Position numbers and translations under genes: made by a program. From positions 171,892 through 235,891 of the forward strand of contig NZ_VUNL01000004.1 of assembly GCF_009697385.1 (NCBI RefSeq): 64,000 nt of DNA. The letters run 5' to 3'. Of the stretch, positions 9,408 through 18,644 are shown piece by piece. This DNA is from Wylensekiella montiformis. Lineage in GTDB: Bacteria > Bacillota > Negativicutes > Selenomonadales > Selenomonadaceae. The notes under the pieces were generated by a model that had not been told where the DNA came from, did not search any database, and worked only from the letters and a program-made list of their open reading frames with translations. The number at the start of each line of letters is the position of its first letter. Position 1 is the first letter of the stretch.

Positions 9408-9436
9408 ATTATAGGAACCTTGTAAACCAATGTCAA
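9408..9436 (-). promoter_or_regulatory. Perfect sigma-70/sigma-A-type consensus promoter of the glutamate synthase operon
   Basis: Reading the minus strand, TTGACA (9436-9431) and TATAAT (9413-9408) are separated by exactly 17 bases, and both boxes match consensus fully. The leader of about 75 bases contains a small inverted repeat (ATTGT and ACAAT arms near 9367-9381), which could be an operator. Confidence 0.8.
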
Positions 9437-9592
9437 TATGCATATTCAAACATAATATTCTGAAAAAAAAGCTCTCGGGCTTGATTTTATACGCCTTAAA
9501 ACAATTTTTACACGAATAATTATTCTTATATGTATATTATATCATTCTAAAAGTTTACATAAGTATTCCTAAATTATACTTATGATCGCAAT

Positions 9593-9628
9593 AAAAAAGC
9601 CCTATGCCGTTATCTGCATAGGACTTTT
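9593..9628 (-). terminator. Intrinsic terminator after the M23 peptidase gene
   Basis: The stem CCTATGC/GCATAGG (9601-9607 and 9616-9622), extended by further pairs, is followed on the minus strand by TTTTTT (9598-9593). A second hairpin without a T-run (9-bp arms 9713-9721 and 9727-9735) lies between it and the stop codon. Nothing else is seen in 9437-9741. Confidence 0.75.
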
Positions 9629-9741
9629 AGAAATTATACCCTTTTGTTATGTTATGTATTTTTTTACTGTATACAGGAATACATCCGGCCCGCGGCGCAG
9701 GCCGGTGCATCCATCAAGTATACAAAATACTTGATAAAACT

Positions 9742-10740
9742 TCAATGGAGATACGATGACGGATTGACCGCCTGCCCGTTGATGCGGACTTCATAATGCA
9801 CATGCGGCCCCGTCGAGAAGCCCGTGCTTCCCATGTACGCGATAACCTGACCGCGGCGCACATACTGACCGGCCATGACGGCAACCTGCATGGCATGGCC
9901 GTACCGCGTCATGACGCCGTTCCCATGATCGATATCGACCATATTGCCGTAGCCGCCATCATTCCATCCCGCTGTCGTCACGACGCCGTCCGCCGTAGCG
10001 ACAATCGGCGTCCCCATGTCGTTGGCGATGTCGATGCCCGGATGGAAATCCGAACCGTTCCAACGCAGGCCATAAGGCGAAGTGACGGTTCCCCGTGCCG
10101 GCCAGATCCCCGGCATCGTGCTGCCCGGCAGACCGGACGAAGCCTGCGGCGCGAGGCTGCCTTGCCGATCCTTGAGCTGCTGCTGCAGATCGAGCAAGGA
10201 CTGCCGCCGCGCTTCAACGCCCTTTTCCACCTGATCCAGAACCTGTCCGACCTGATTGAGATCGGGGCGGATCAGCGGGCCGCCCTGTCCGTCATGCCCG
10301 CTCTCACTGCCGGCATCCGGCGTTTGCTGCTGCCCCGGGGCCTGATCCGCCGCCGGAGCCGCGCCGGAAAGACGGCGCAGATCATCCTCGAGCTTTTTCA
10401 GCTGATCCAGCTGATCCTGCAGCGCATTGGCCTTCTTGGAAAGCTGCAGCAGCTGCTCCTGCTGGATATTGTTCACCTCGCGCAGATTGCGGACCTCATC
10501 CGCGCTGCTGCGGGCAGCAAACGTGCTGTACACCGAATAACTGAACGCACCGACGAACAGCATCGCCCCGGCGGCCAGCGAAACCGCCCCCCATTTCAGC
10601 GCCCGCGCCGACAGGCGGATGCTGCGGATCTCGTCCCCTTTCGGCGGAATAAACTTAATGAGATACTCCTGCTTCCGCTCCGCATTCTCCTGCTCCGCGG
10701 CGCGGTCAGCCTGTCCCGCATTGTCTTTTGGTTCCTTCAC
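9742..10740 (-). CDS. Membrane-anchored M23 (LytM-type) peptidase with coiled coil
   Basis: A 332-aa cell-wall endopeptidase or regulator. A short cytoplasmic N-terminus is followed by one membrane helix (WGAVSLAAGAMLFVGAF), a coiled coil (about residues 75-135, with QLSKKANALQDQLDQLKKLE), a Pro/Gln/Gly-rich linker and a C-terminal M23 domain. The zinc ligands are present: HPGIDIAND (His and Asp) and HVHYEVR (His-x-His). It is therefore likely to be active, unlike EnvC-type homologues. The start is GTG at 10740, with AGGAGG seven bases upstream. It stands alone between two terminators. Confidence 0.9.
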   Translation of the reverse strand: MKEPKDNAGQADRAAEQENAERKQEYLIKFIPPKGDEIRSIRLSARALKWGAVSLAAGAMLFVGAFSYSVYSTFAARSSADEVRNLREVNNIQQEQLLQLSKKANALQDQLDQLKKLEDDLRRLSGAAPAADQAPGQQQTPDAGSESGHDGQGGPLIRPDLNQVGQVLDQVEKGVEARRQSLLDLQQQLKDRQGSLAPQASSGLPGSTMPGIWPARGTVTSPYGLRWNGSDFHPGIDIANDMGTPIVATADGVVTTAGWNDGGYGNMVDIDHGNGVMTRYGHAMQVAVMAGQYVRRGQVIAYMGSTGFSTGPHVHYEVRINGQAVNPSSYLH

Positions 10741-10806
10741 CAGAACGCCTCCTGCAATAAAAAGAATCCACGGATCATTCTTCCCTGGATCATGATACAA
10801 ACATAA

Positions 10807-10852
10807 AAAAGCAAAAGCCTTTCTGCTATTATAGCATAAGGCTTTTGCTTTT
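10807..10852 (-). terminator. Intrinsic terminator ending the B12 uptake operon
   Basis: A perfect 15-bp stem (arms 10807-10821 and 10838-10852) is followed on the minus strand by a T-run (10810-10805). It lies 18 bases after the stop codon of the last receptor gene. Confidence 0.85.
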
Positions 10853-10870
10853 GAAACCCCTTTGCCGCGC

Positions 10871-12844
10871 TCAGAATTTATAGGCGTAGCTGAACAGGAA
10901 GCTTGCCGGTGCGGTGTAATAGGTCGACACGCCATGCGAGATCACATCGTGGCGGTCCAGCATGTTGTTGATGGTCAGGCTGAATTCATTGCGTTCATCC
11001 GGCTGGAAGATGGTATTCCATCTCGTCAACAGGTAAGGCTTGGCGTCAAAGGAATGTGCCGCAGTCGGAGTCTGCACCCGCTTGGCGAGGAAGGAAGCGT
11101 CCAGACGGGACGTCCATTTCCCCTGATGGAAGCCCACGCCGCCGGTCAGCTGGAGCCGTCCGTATTTCCGATCCCAGTAGCCTTTCTTTGTGCTTTTGGA
11201 TTCCGGGTTCTGCACGGTCATGCCCCAGTGCCAGGACCATGGCGATACGCCCTTGATATCCAGCGCCAGTTCCAGACCGGTGTTGCGGAAGTCTTCATTC
11301 GAATATTCATACTGGCTTTTTTTGCTTTCCCAGGAAGCAGAGATGTTATCCGTAATGTCCATATGGAACAACGCGGCTTTCCAGCTATGTGCCGCCCGCT
11401 TTTTCTTCCAGCCGATCTCGTAATTGACGCCTTTCTGCGGCTTCAGATCCGGATTCGGCACCGCAGCGGATGATGCACCGTACATCTGGGCAAAGTACGG
11501 CATGATGAAGGACTGCGCGACGCTGGCATACAGATTGCCGGCTTCGCCCATCCGGTGCAGCCACTGCCCGGACATGCTGAAATTGTGATAGTTCTGATCC
11601 TTCCATGCGCCGCTCGTCCATGTTTCCCGCGCCCCGGCAGTCATGCTGTTTTTCGCATCAAAGGCATGCTCGTACTGCGCAAAAGCCGCCCAGTTATTCC
11701 GCGTATATTTCGCGGCGGTTTTGGTGGAAACCGCGTACAGTTTATCCATCTGCTCGCGCTGCAGGGACATGCCGCCGATCCAGGTATCTTTCGGATTCTG
11801 CTTCCAGCGGCGCTGAATATCCAGCCCATAGGTGATATTCTTCTCCCGGGTATTATAACGGTTCGCCGAAGCCTCTGCCGGTTTGCCCGTCTTTGTGTTG
11901 AAATTCGTCGGCCCTTCCGATTCCACCGTTCCTGAATTGAAGTAGAAACTGCCTTTCCAGTCCTTGTCCTTATAGTTCAGCTGGGTGATATGGCGCTCCT
12001 TCGTATAATGCCGGCTATTGTACAGATCGCCCGGCTCTGCGGCAAGACCCGCTCTGGCCTGCGTCACCCAGCGGTCATACGTCGCGTCGGTGTTCAGATA
12101 CTGATAAAGGAAGCCGAGATTCGGCGTCAGCTGCCAGCTCAGACCGGCTGACTGTTTTTTGACGTCATGCAGCACGGTTTTTGTGTCGATCAAAAGCGGC
12201 GAGGACGGAGTGCGGCTGACCTCAACGCCGTGTTTCCACTGGCTGAAATCATAAGTTACGGCCAGCCGGTCGTCGCCGGCATTGACATGATACTGATATT
12301 GTCCGGAATTTCCGATTCCGGCCATAACCTGATTGTCCGCTTTCTTTTTGGTGATGATGTTGATCACGCCGGCCATGGCCTCGCTGCCATAGAGTACCGA
12401 TCCGCCGCCCTTTACGACCTCGATGCGTTCAATGCTTCCGGCGGGAATGGCCGACAGATCGTACTTGCCCCGCCAGGAAACCGGATTCCCATTCACAAGG
12501 ATCAATGTACCGTTGTCGATGCCGCGTATCACCACATCATTGGACATGGTCCCCATCGCCGCGCCATTCTGCCCAAAGGCCGAATAGGCTGTGCTGTCCA
12601 TCTCAGACAAGGCTTCCGCGGCATTGCGGGCGCCGCTTTCGCGAATTTCCTGCGCGGAAATCACCCGCGTTGCTGCCGGAACCTCCAGATCCCGTTTGGC
12701 AGACCGCGTCGCCGTGACGACGACCTCGCCCAAATCTTCCTGAACCGTACCGTCCTTTCCGGCGCCGTAGGCCACAGGCAGCGCCGCTCCGGTTATGACC
12801 GCCGCCATTCCGGCCGCCAGATATGTTCTTGTTCTTTGTTTCAA
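10871..12844 (-). CDS. TonB-dependent outer-membrane receptor (second receptor of the B12 operon)
   Basis: A 657-aa beta-barrel receptor. It has a signal peptide (cut near VAYGA), a TonB-box-like EVVVTATRS, a plug domain (RIEVVKGGGSVLYGSEAMAG) and a barrel ending in Phe (FLFSYAYKF), as outer-membrane proteins do. The start is TTG at 12844 with GGAGGG seven bases upstream. It follows tonB by 75 bases with no terminator between, so it is probably the last gene of the riboswitch-controlled operon. Its ligand may be a corrinoid but could equally be heme or a siderophore. Confidence 0.88.
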   Translation of the reverse strand: MKQRTRTYLAAGMAAVITGAALPVAYGAGKDGTVQEDLGEVVVTATRSAKRDLEVPAATRVISAQEIRESGARNAAEALSEMDSTAYSAFGQNGAAMGTMSNDVVIRGIDNGTLILVNGNPVSWRGKYDLSAIPAGSIERIEVVKGGGSVLYGSEAMAGVINIITKKKADNQVMAGIGNSGQYQYHVNAGDDRLAVTYDFSQWKHGVEVSRTPSSPLLIDTKTVLHDVKKQSAGLSWQLTPNLGFLYQYLNTDATYDRWVTQARAGLAAEPGDLYNSRHYTKERHITQLNYKDKDWKGSFYFNSGTVESEGPTNFNTKTGKPAEASANRYNTREKNITYGLDIQRRWKQNPKDTWIGGMSLQREQMDKLYAVSTKTAAKYTRNNWAAFAQYEHAFDAKNSMTAGARETWTSGAWKDQNYHNFSMSGQWLHRMGEAGNLYASVAQSFIMPYFAQMYGASSAAVPNPDLKPQKGVNYEIGWKKKRAAHSWKAALFHMDITDNISASWESKKSQYEYSNEDFRNTGLELALDIKGVSPWSWHWGMTVQNPESKSTKKGYWDRKYGRLQLTGGVGFHQGKWTSRLDASFLAKRVQTPTAAHSFDAKPYLLTRWNTIFQPDERNEFSLTINNMLDRHDVISHGVSTYYTAPASFLFSYAYKF

Positions 12845-12919
12845 ATCGATTCCCTCCGTTTTTCATCCTGACTTTCATTCCAAAATCCATTTCAACCCGG
12901 CGTGGTGTACGCCTCTGCC

Positions 12920-13699
12920 TTACCAGTCATCGCCCCCTTGCAGTTCAAAGCGATACGTCGTACGATAACGGCCCGGATGCCCGTTCATCTGGAAGCGGCA
13001 CTGCCAGCCGGCTGAGACGGCCGCCTGATCCAATGCGCCATATCCGGAGGAACGGACGATCTCCACCGATGTCACCGCACTTTCCGGCGATACCTCGATC
13101 TCAATCGTCACCCTGCCGGACGCGCCGGCCTGAATCATCCCCGCCGGATACTGCGGCACAGCGCGGTACGTGCAGTACGCGCCCGCATCCACCACCGCCG
13201 GCGCTTCATCGGGCGCAGGCGCGGAGCCTGTCTCCGCGCCGCCTGCACCTGATGCCTTCCCGGCGCCCTGTTCTGCTCCGCCGTCCGCGTGTCCCGTTCC
13301 GGCAGATTTCCCCGCCGCATCCGGCGCACCAGCCTCTCCCGGCGCCCTGCCGCTCTGCTCCGCGCCCGCTGTGTCTTCCCGGTGATTTTCCCGGTACTCC
13401 CGCTGCTTTTCCGGCTGCTCCGTATAATCCTGCCGGATGTCCGGCAGCTTCACAGCAGAGGAAATCTCAACCGTCGGCGCGGGCGCGGCAGGCGCCGACG
13501 GCGGCGGTACCTCCGCGCGGGAAGAACCGGATGCGCCGCCGTCAGCCAGCGAGATTTCCACGACATCCTCCGCGTCCTGCGGAGCTGGCCGGACCAGCAG
13601 AAATAGCCCGGCGGCCGCCAGCAGGAGAAACAGGAACAGATGAACGATCAGCGACGCCCCCCAGGCCCGCAGGAGTATTCTGCCCTCCTGACTATTCAT
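12920..13699 (-). CDS. tonB: TonB energy transducer
   Basis: A 259-aa protein. One N-terminal membrane helix (LIVHLFLFLLLAAAGLFLL) is followed by a long low-complexity Pro/Ala/Glu/Gly periplasmic spacer and a C-terminal TonB domain (YPAGMIQAGASGRVTIEIEV, SSGYGALDQAAV). It couples the inner-membrane proton gradient, via ExbB/ExbD, to outer-membrane receptors. The start at 13699 overlaps the end of exbD by eight bases and has GGAGG upstream. Its place among B12 uptake genes suggests a dedicated TonB. Confidence 0.9.
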   Translation of the reverse strand: MNSQEGRILLRAWGASLIVHLFLFLLLAAAGLFLLVRPAPQDAEDVVEISLADGGASGSSRAEVPPPSAPAAPAPTVEISSAVKLPDIRQDYTEQPEKQREYRENHREDTAGAEQSGRAPGEAGAPDAAGKSAGTGHADGGAEQGAGKASGAGGAETGSAPAPDEAPAVVDAGAYCTYRAVPQYPAGMIQAGASGRVTIEIEVSPESAVTSVEIVRSSGYGALDQAAVSAGWQCRFQMNGHPGRYRTTYRFELQGGDDW

Positions 13700-14111
13700 T
13701 GCCGGTTCCTCCGTCATCCGCGGCCAGACCGATATGGACGATGCCATGCGCCTTGAACTGATCCAGCAGTCCAATGACCATTCCGTAATCCAGCCCCTGA
13801 TCGGCCCGGACAACAACGGAAAAATCTGGATTCTTCCGCCGCTCCGCTTCAGCCCGTCCGAGAAGCTCCGCCTCAGCGACCGGCTGATCTTCCAGCCACA
13901 GGGAGCCGTCCTGCTTCATTGTGACCACATACGATACAACCACCTGTGTTTCGGCATGTCTGGCCTGAGGCATATCCACATCGACCGTCTTCATATTCAC
14001 CATGTACAGAGTGCTCATCATGAAAAAGACCAGCAGGAAAAACATGATATCGATCATCGGAATGATGACGATTTCCGGCTTCTGCCAGCGTCTCCGGTCA
14101 CGCAGTCGCAT
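13692..14111 (-). CDS. exbD: ExbD proton-channel component
   Basis: A 139-aa protein with a single N-terminal membrane helix carrying the essential Asp (IPMIDIMFFLLVFFMMST), followed by a periplasmic domain. The start at 14111 has GGAGG six bases upstream and overlaps the end of exbB by 14 bases. It works with ExbB and TonB. Confidence 0.92.
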   Translation of the reverse strand: MRLRDRRRWQKPEIVIIPMIDIMFFLLVFFMMSTLYMVNMKTVDVDMPQARHAETQVVVSYVVTMKQDGSLWLEDQPVAEAELLGRAEAERRKNPDFSVVVRADQGLDYGMVIGLLDQFKAHGIVHIGLAADDGGTGNE

Positions 14112-14763
14112 AGTCCGCCTCCGTTTTCTCCTCCCCTGCGGCCCGCGCAAAAGCAGCGGGATCCGCTTCGACCAGCGAGCAGCACTGCTCCATATCCGTC
14201 AGGATCGTATCTACGCGCTGGACAAAAAAAGCATGGACAATCAGGGCAAAAATCGCTACACAAAGCCCGAAAGCCGTAGCGACCAGAGCCTCGCCGACGC
14301 CGCCTGTTATCGCCGAGGCCTGCGCATTCTGGACATGAAAAACGCTGAAGGCCGATATCATGCCGCTGATGGTTCCCAGCAGTCCGAGCAGCGGCGCCAT
14401 CGTCACGACAACGCTTAAAAAATAAAGGCGCTGGCGAAATTTTGCCAGAATGATACCGGATTGTATCTCCAAAAAGGACGTCGCCTCGCGCCGTTCCCGC
14501 CAGGAACGGCGGCTGACCTGCGTCAGCATCCGGGCCAGACTGCCGGACGAACCGGCGGCCAGACGGGCGGCCTGCTTCCAGTCCTGTCTTCCGGCCGCCT
14601 CGGCAAAACTCCGGGCAAACGCCCGCCCCGAATCCATGCGGCGAAAATACTGCCACCGCTCTATGCCGGTTGCCGCGACAAACAGCGAGCAGAGCAGCAG
14701 GACATACATGACGATGCCGCCCTTCTGGAACAGTTCGACTCCGGCCGTGATATTCTCAATCAT
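14098..14763 (-). CDS. exbB: ExbB / TolQ-type proton-channel protein (MotA/TolQ/ExbB family)
   Basis: A 221-aa inner-membrane protein with three hydrophobic helices (near residues 16-33, 115-135 and 160-180). It contains the family segment APLLGLLGTISGMISAF and a small-residue-rich third helix (GVGEALVATAFGLCVAIFAL). With ExbD it forms the proton-driven motor of TonB. It is placed directly after the permease gene. ExbB is preferred over TolQ because tonB and receptor genes are adjacent and no tol genes are seen. Confidence 0.92.
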   Translation of the reverse strand: MIENITAGVELFQKGGIVMYVLLLCSLFVAATGIERWQYFRRMDSGRAFARSFAEAAGRQDWKQAARLAAGSSGSLARMLTQVSRRSWRERREATSFLEIQSGIILAKFRQRLYFLSVVVTMAPLLGLLGTISGMISAFSVFHVQNAQASAITGGVGEALVATAFGLCVAIFALIVHAFFVQRVDTILTDMEQCCSLVEADPAAFARAAGEEKTEADYATA

Positions 14764-14784
14764 ATAAAACTCCTTTCTCCGCTT

Positions 14785-15828
14785 TCAATCCGACAGGTTC
14801 CGCTGCTGTTTCCGCAGCAGATACAAGAAGTACGGCGTCCCGATAAAGGCCGTCATGATGCCTGCCCGGACTTCCATGCCGGAAAAGATCACGCGCCCGG
14901 CCGCATCACAGAACACCAGAAAACATCCACCGGCCAGCAGACTGGCCGGAAGAAGGCGCCGGTGATCCGGACCGACAAGAAGGCGCATCATATGCGGGAC
15001 AACCAGCCCGACGAAACCGATGTTTCCGCTGATGCATACGCCCGCTGCCGTCGTCAGCGAAGCCAGCAGCAGCAGCGCCATGCGATAGAGCGTCACCGGC
15101 ATGCCGACGGCGCGCGCCTCCGTATCGCCCAAAACCAGAATGTTCAAATGGCGCGCCAAAAGAAGCATAACGGCGATGCCTGTCCCCATCGGGCCAATGG
15201 CGAGCAGGACATGGTCCCAGCGCCGATAATCCAGCCCGCCAATCGTCCAAAACAGATACTCCTGCATCTTGTTTTCATTCATCGCCGTAAGGATCGCAGC
15301 TGTAACGGCGGAAAGGAACATCCCCACGACCACGCCGGCCAGCAGCAGCGTAAGGACAGGAATCCGTCCATGGCGCATCGAAAGCGAGACGGTCAGCAGA
15401 ACAGCCAGCAGCGCTCCGAGCAGGGCGAAAACCGGCAGGGCAAAGAGACTTAGGGAGGACAAGCCGAGAGCGATCGCTACGATCGCTCCGACGGACGCGC
15501 CGCTTGACACGCCGATGATTCCGGGGTCCGCCAGCGGATTAGCGAAAATCCCCTGCAGCACCGCGCCGGAAATCCCCAGCCCGGCACCGACCATCAGTCC
15601 GACCGCCGTCCGCGGCAGCCGGATATGCCATAAAACAGCAGCCTGATCCGCGGGAACCCCCGCATCCGCCACCCCCGGCGCTATCCCCTGCAACAAGGCG
15701 GCCATGACATGCGAAAACGGAATCTTCATCTGCCCCCAGGAAAGGGACAGCAGAACGGCCAAAATCAACAGGACGGCCAGACACAGCATGATCCGTCCAT
15801 ATCGCCGGTTTGCCTTATGCTCTTCCAT
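14785..15828 (-). CDS. btuC: ABC permease of the FecCD/BtuC family, probably for cobalamin
   Basis: A 347-aa permease with about nine or ten hydrophobic segments and the family signatures GLGISGAVLQGIFANPLADPG-type (about residue 95) and NIGFVGLVVPHMMR. The start at 15828 has GGGAGGG upstream and overlaps the ATPase gene by 14 bases; a 28-codon longer frame is out of family. Siderophore and heme permeases look alike, and the B12 assignment comes from the riboswitch upstream. Confidence 0.85.
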   Translation of the reverse strand: MEEHKANRRYGRIMLCLAVLLILAVLLSLSWGQMKIPFSHVMAALLQGIAPGVADAGVPADQAAVLWHIRLPRTAVGLMVGAGLGISGAVLQGIFANPLADPGIIGVSSGASVGAIVAIALGLSSLSLFALPVFALLGALLAVLLTVSLSMRHGRIPVLTLLLAGVVVGMFLSAVTAAILTAMNENKMQEYLFWTIGGLDYRRWDHVLLAIGPMGTGIAVMLLLARHLNILVLGDTEARAVGMPVTLYRMALLLLASLTTAAGVCISGNIGFVGLVVPHMMRLLVGPDHRRLLPASLLAGGCFLVFCDAAGRVIFSGMEVRAGIMTAFIGTPYFLYLLRKQQRNLSD

Positions 15829-16669
15829 CGGATCCCTCCCTGCCTGTAATCTGACGCAGCAGTTTCTCCCGATCTGCCGCAGGCTGGCCGGGCTGCGTAT
15901 AGATATCCGCATGTCCGGTCAGCGGATTCACGGACACACGGATATCCGCCGAAAACGCCCGGCTCAGCAGCGGCTCTGTCATAACCTCGCGGGGAGTTCC
16001 GTCCGCGATCAGTCCGCCCTGTCCGATCAGCAGAAGCCGTGAACAGAAGCGATCTGCCAGACTGAGCTCATGCGCGATCAGCATTACGGTCCGGCCTGCC
16101 GCGCAAAGCGACCGGCAGAAGCGAAACAACTCCTCCTGATACATCAGATCCAGTCCCGCTGCCGGCTCATCGAGCAGCAGAACCGGCGTCTGCTGGGCCA
16201 GCACCTTGGCCAGCAGAACGCGCTGACGCTGCCCTCCCGACAGTTCCTGAAGCGGACGGTTCGCCTGATCTGCCATGCCGACATACGCCAGACAGACCTC
16301 GGCCAGCTGCCGATCCCGCTCCCCGGCCTGCTGCCACCAGGAAAGATACGGATATCGCCCCGTCATAACGATATCGCGAACCGTATAGGCAAACGGGACG
16401 GCCGTCTGCTGCTGCAAATATCCGGCGAGCCGCGCAAGCTCCCGGCCGGGGATGTCCCGTATCTTCCGGCCGTACAGCCGGACGGAGCCTTCCTGCGCTG
16501 CCAGCATCCCCCGCAGGGTCTTCATCAGGGTGCTTTTTCCGGCGCCGTTCGCTCCGATGATACCGACGAGTTCCCCGGGCCGCACGGAAAACGAAAGATC
16601 ATGGAGCACCAGCCGCCCCGGATACCCGACAGTCAGATGCTCCGCTTCAAAAACAAACTCCTCGCTCAC
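15815..16669 (-). CDS. btuD: ABC transporter ATPase of the FecE/BtuD family, probably for cobalamin
   Basis: A 284-aa cytoplasmic ATPase. It has Walker A GANGAGKST, signature LSGGQRQR, Walker B VLLLDEPAAGLD and the switch His (LIAHELS). Compared with the roughly 250-aa core, a C-terminal extension of about 30 residues is present. It lies 12 bases after the receptor gene and overlaps the permease gene, consistent with one transporter. Confidence 0.87.
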   Translation of the reverse strand: MSEEFVFEAEHLTVGYPGRLVLHDLSFSVRPGELVGIIGANGAGKSTLMKTLRGMLAAQEGSVRLYGRKIRDIPGRELARLAGYLQQQTAVPFAYTVRDIVMTGRYPYLSWWQQAGERDRQLAEVCLAYVGMADQANRPLQELSGGQRQRVLLAKVLAQQTPVLLLDEPAAGLDLMYQEELFRFCRSLCAAGRTVMLIAHELSLADRFCSRLLLIGQGGLIADGTPREVMTEPLLSRAFSADIRVSVNPLTGHADIYTQPGQPAADREKLLRQITGREGSDGRA

Positions 16670-16681
16670 AGTTTCTCTCCT

Positions 16682-18571
16682 TCAGAAGGAATAAGTCAGA
16701 CCAATCTGGAAGAACCGGCCCGCCCCCGGATATTTCCATCCGCTGTAGCGCGACCATGCCTGATTGGTGAAATTCAGGGCCTTGGCATAAATCGTCAGCT
16801 GCGGATTGTACGCATAGCTCGTATAGAAGTCCAGCAGCGCATAACGGCGCATGCCATAGGCCTCGCGATCGAGTCCTGTTCCCATCCGTCCGTCCAGATC
16901 AGCCGTCCATGCGCCCTGATGGTAGTGGATGCCGGCCCGGTACCCATTGGGCTGGCTGTTCGCCTTCAGATACTGAGACACTGACGCATTGTGCGAATCG
17001 TTGGTTTCCGTATGCGTATAAGAATAAGCGAGATCATAACTCCAGAAAGGAGACAGCTTTTGCTTCCAACTCAGAGACAATCCCCTTTTTTTCTCCCGGG
17101 CTATATTGGAAACCGTCCAGTTCATCCCGTCCGCGCTGTGCCAATCGATCGCATCATGAAGGATGGAGCGGAACAGGCGGACATCCAGCGAGGCATCACG
17201 GCCCATATCCCGCGTCAGGCCGATCTGCTCCGTATGACCGGATTCCGGTTTCAAATCCGGATTGCCCTTGTAGCTTCCCCATGCGCCATAATCTACCTGA
17301 TAGTACAGATCATCTGCGGTCGGCGCTTTAAACACCCGGCCCCATGACGCATAAACCTTTGTCGCCGGATCCGGCCGGTAATTGACCGCCGCCTTCGGCG
17401 ACCAGTGCGTGCCGAAGGCGGTATGATGGTCCATGCGGACTCCGGGTACAGCGATCCATTTTGGCGCCAGCTTTATGGTATCCTGCAGAAAAACCGCCGT
17501 GTTGGCCGTCTCCCGATCCATATAGCCGCTCTGCCGGTTGGACGAATTGCTCTGATGCCATTCCGCGCCGGCGATGATCTTCTGATTCGCAGACGGAGCC
17601 CATCCGTCCTGATAGTCCACCCCCTGCAGACGCGTATGGAATTTGCCGCTGAAAAACACGGATTTATAATGATTGAAATAGCGCAGATACCCCGGCAGGC
17701 TCGTATCTTCCCGGAACCGGTACGTCAGAGAAACATCGTTGAAAATCTCATCCTGACGCGTCGACTGGAACACGCCGTAGAGCCAAGCCGGCTGACTGCC
17801 ATCCATCGTGCGGTGGCTGTAACGCAATGCCAGCGACTGCGCGTCATCCAGCCGCTGAACAAGGTTCAGCGAAGCTCCGTCATTGCTGTAATCGCTGTCC
17901 GGCATGCGCACGCTGTTCCCCTGCCGGTCCTTATAATAAAAGTATCCGCGCTTCTGCAGGGCGGCCGTTGCCGACCAGCTGAAACGGTCGGATCTGCCCT
18001 GAGTGGCCACTTCATACGCATGCGTTCCCCAGGAACCTGTACTGAGATCCACCACCGTCCGGTTTTCCCGTACCTTCTTCGTGATGATATTGATCACGCC
18101 GCCCACGGCATCGCTGCCGTAAAGAGCTGATCCTCCGCCTCTGACGATCTCGATGCGCTCGACATCCTTCAGGGAAGGAATACGGGTAAGCGTCGCGCTG
18201 GCCCGGCTCATCGATCCCTGCTCATCATTGATGCGTTCACCGTCCACCATGACGACGACACGTTCTTCGCCGTCGATCCGTACCGTCTGGTCGGCTCCGT
18301 TCGCTCCATTCGTCATGACTGTACCATAAACATGCTGCAGGGCTTCGGCAAAGTCCGTATAATGTCTGGCTTCGATCTCCCGGGCGGTAATGACGGTAAC
18401 ATCAGCCGGCGTATCCAGCCGGCGCGACGGGATGCGCTCCGCAGTGACGACGGTTTCGCCCAAATCGCCGCTCACACTCTCGCCGGCCGCTGCGGCATGG
18501 CCCGCAAAACACAGGGTCCCCAGCGTCAGGGAGGAAACCACGGCATACGTTAATGTTTTCTGATTCATCAT
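16682..18571 (-). CDS. btuB: TonB-dependent receptor, BtuB-like
   Basis: A 629-aa outer-membrane receptor. It has a signal peptide (cut near HAAAA), TonB-box-like ETVVTAERIPS, a plug (RIEIVRGGGSALYGSDAVGG) and a beta-barrel ending GLTYSF. The size of about 600 residues and the position between the binding-protein and ATPase genes under a cobalamin riboswitch support B12 transport. The barrel itself does not prove the ligand. Confidence 0.85.
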   Translation of the reverse strand: MMNQKTLTYAVVSSLTLGTLCFAGHAAAAGESVSGDLGETVVTAERIPSRRLDTPADVTVITAREIEARHYTDFAEALQHVYGTVMTNGANGADQTVRIDGEERVVVMVDGERINDEQGSMSRASATLTRIPSLKDVERIEIVRGGGSALYGSDAVGGVINIITKKVRENRTVVDLSTGSWGTHAYEVATQGRSDRFSWSATAALQKRGYFYYKDRQGNSVRMPDSDYSNDGASLNLVQRLDDAQSLALRYSHRTMDGSQPAWLYGVFQSTRQDEIFNDVSLTYRFREDTSLPGYLRYFNHYKSVFFSGKFHTRLQGVDYQDGWAPSANQKIIAGAEWHQSNSSNRQSGYMDRETANTAVFLQDTIKLAPKWIAVPGVRMDHHTAFGTHWSPKAAVNYRPDPATKVYASWGRVFKAPTADDLYYQVDYGAWGSYKGNPDLKPESGHTEQIGLTRDMGRDASLDVRLFRSILHDAIDWHSADGMNWTVSNIAREKKRGLSLSWKQKLSPFWSYDLAYSYTHTETNDSHNASVSQYLKANSQPNGYRAGIHYHQGAWTADLDGRMGTGLDREAYGMRRYALLDFYTSYAYNPQLTIYAKALNFTNQAWSRYSGWKYPGAGRFFQIGLTYSF

Positions 18572-18644
18572 TCTCTCTTCCTTTCTCTCTTGGACATCGC
18601 GATCAACCTATAAGCGGATCATGCCCGGCACGGGCTTTCCCGCT

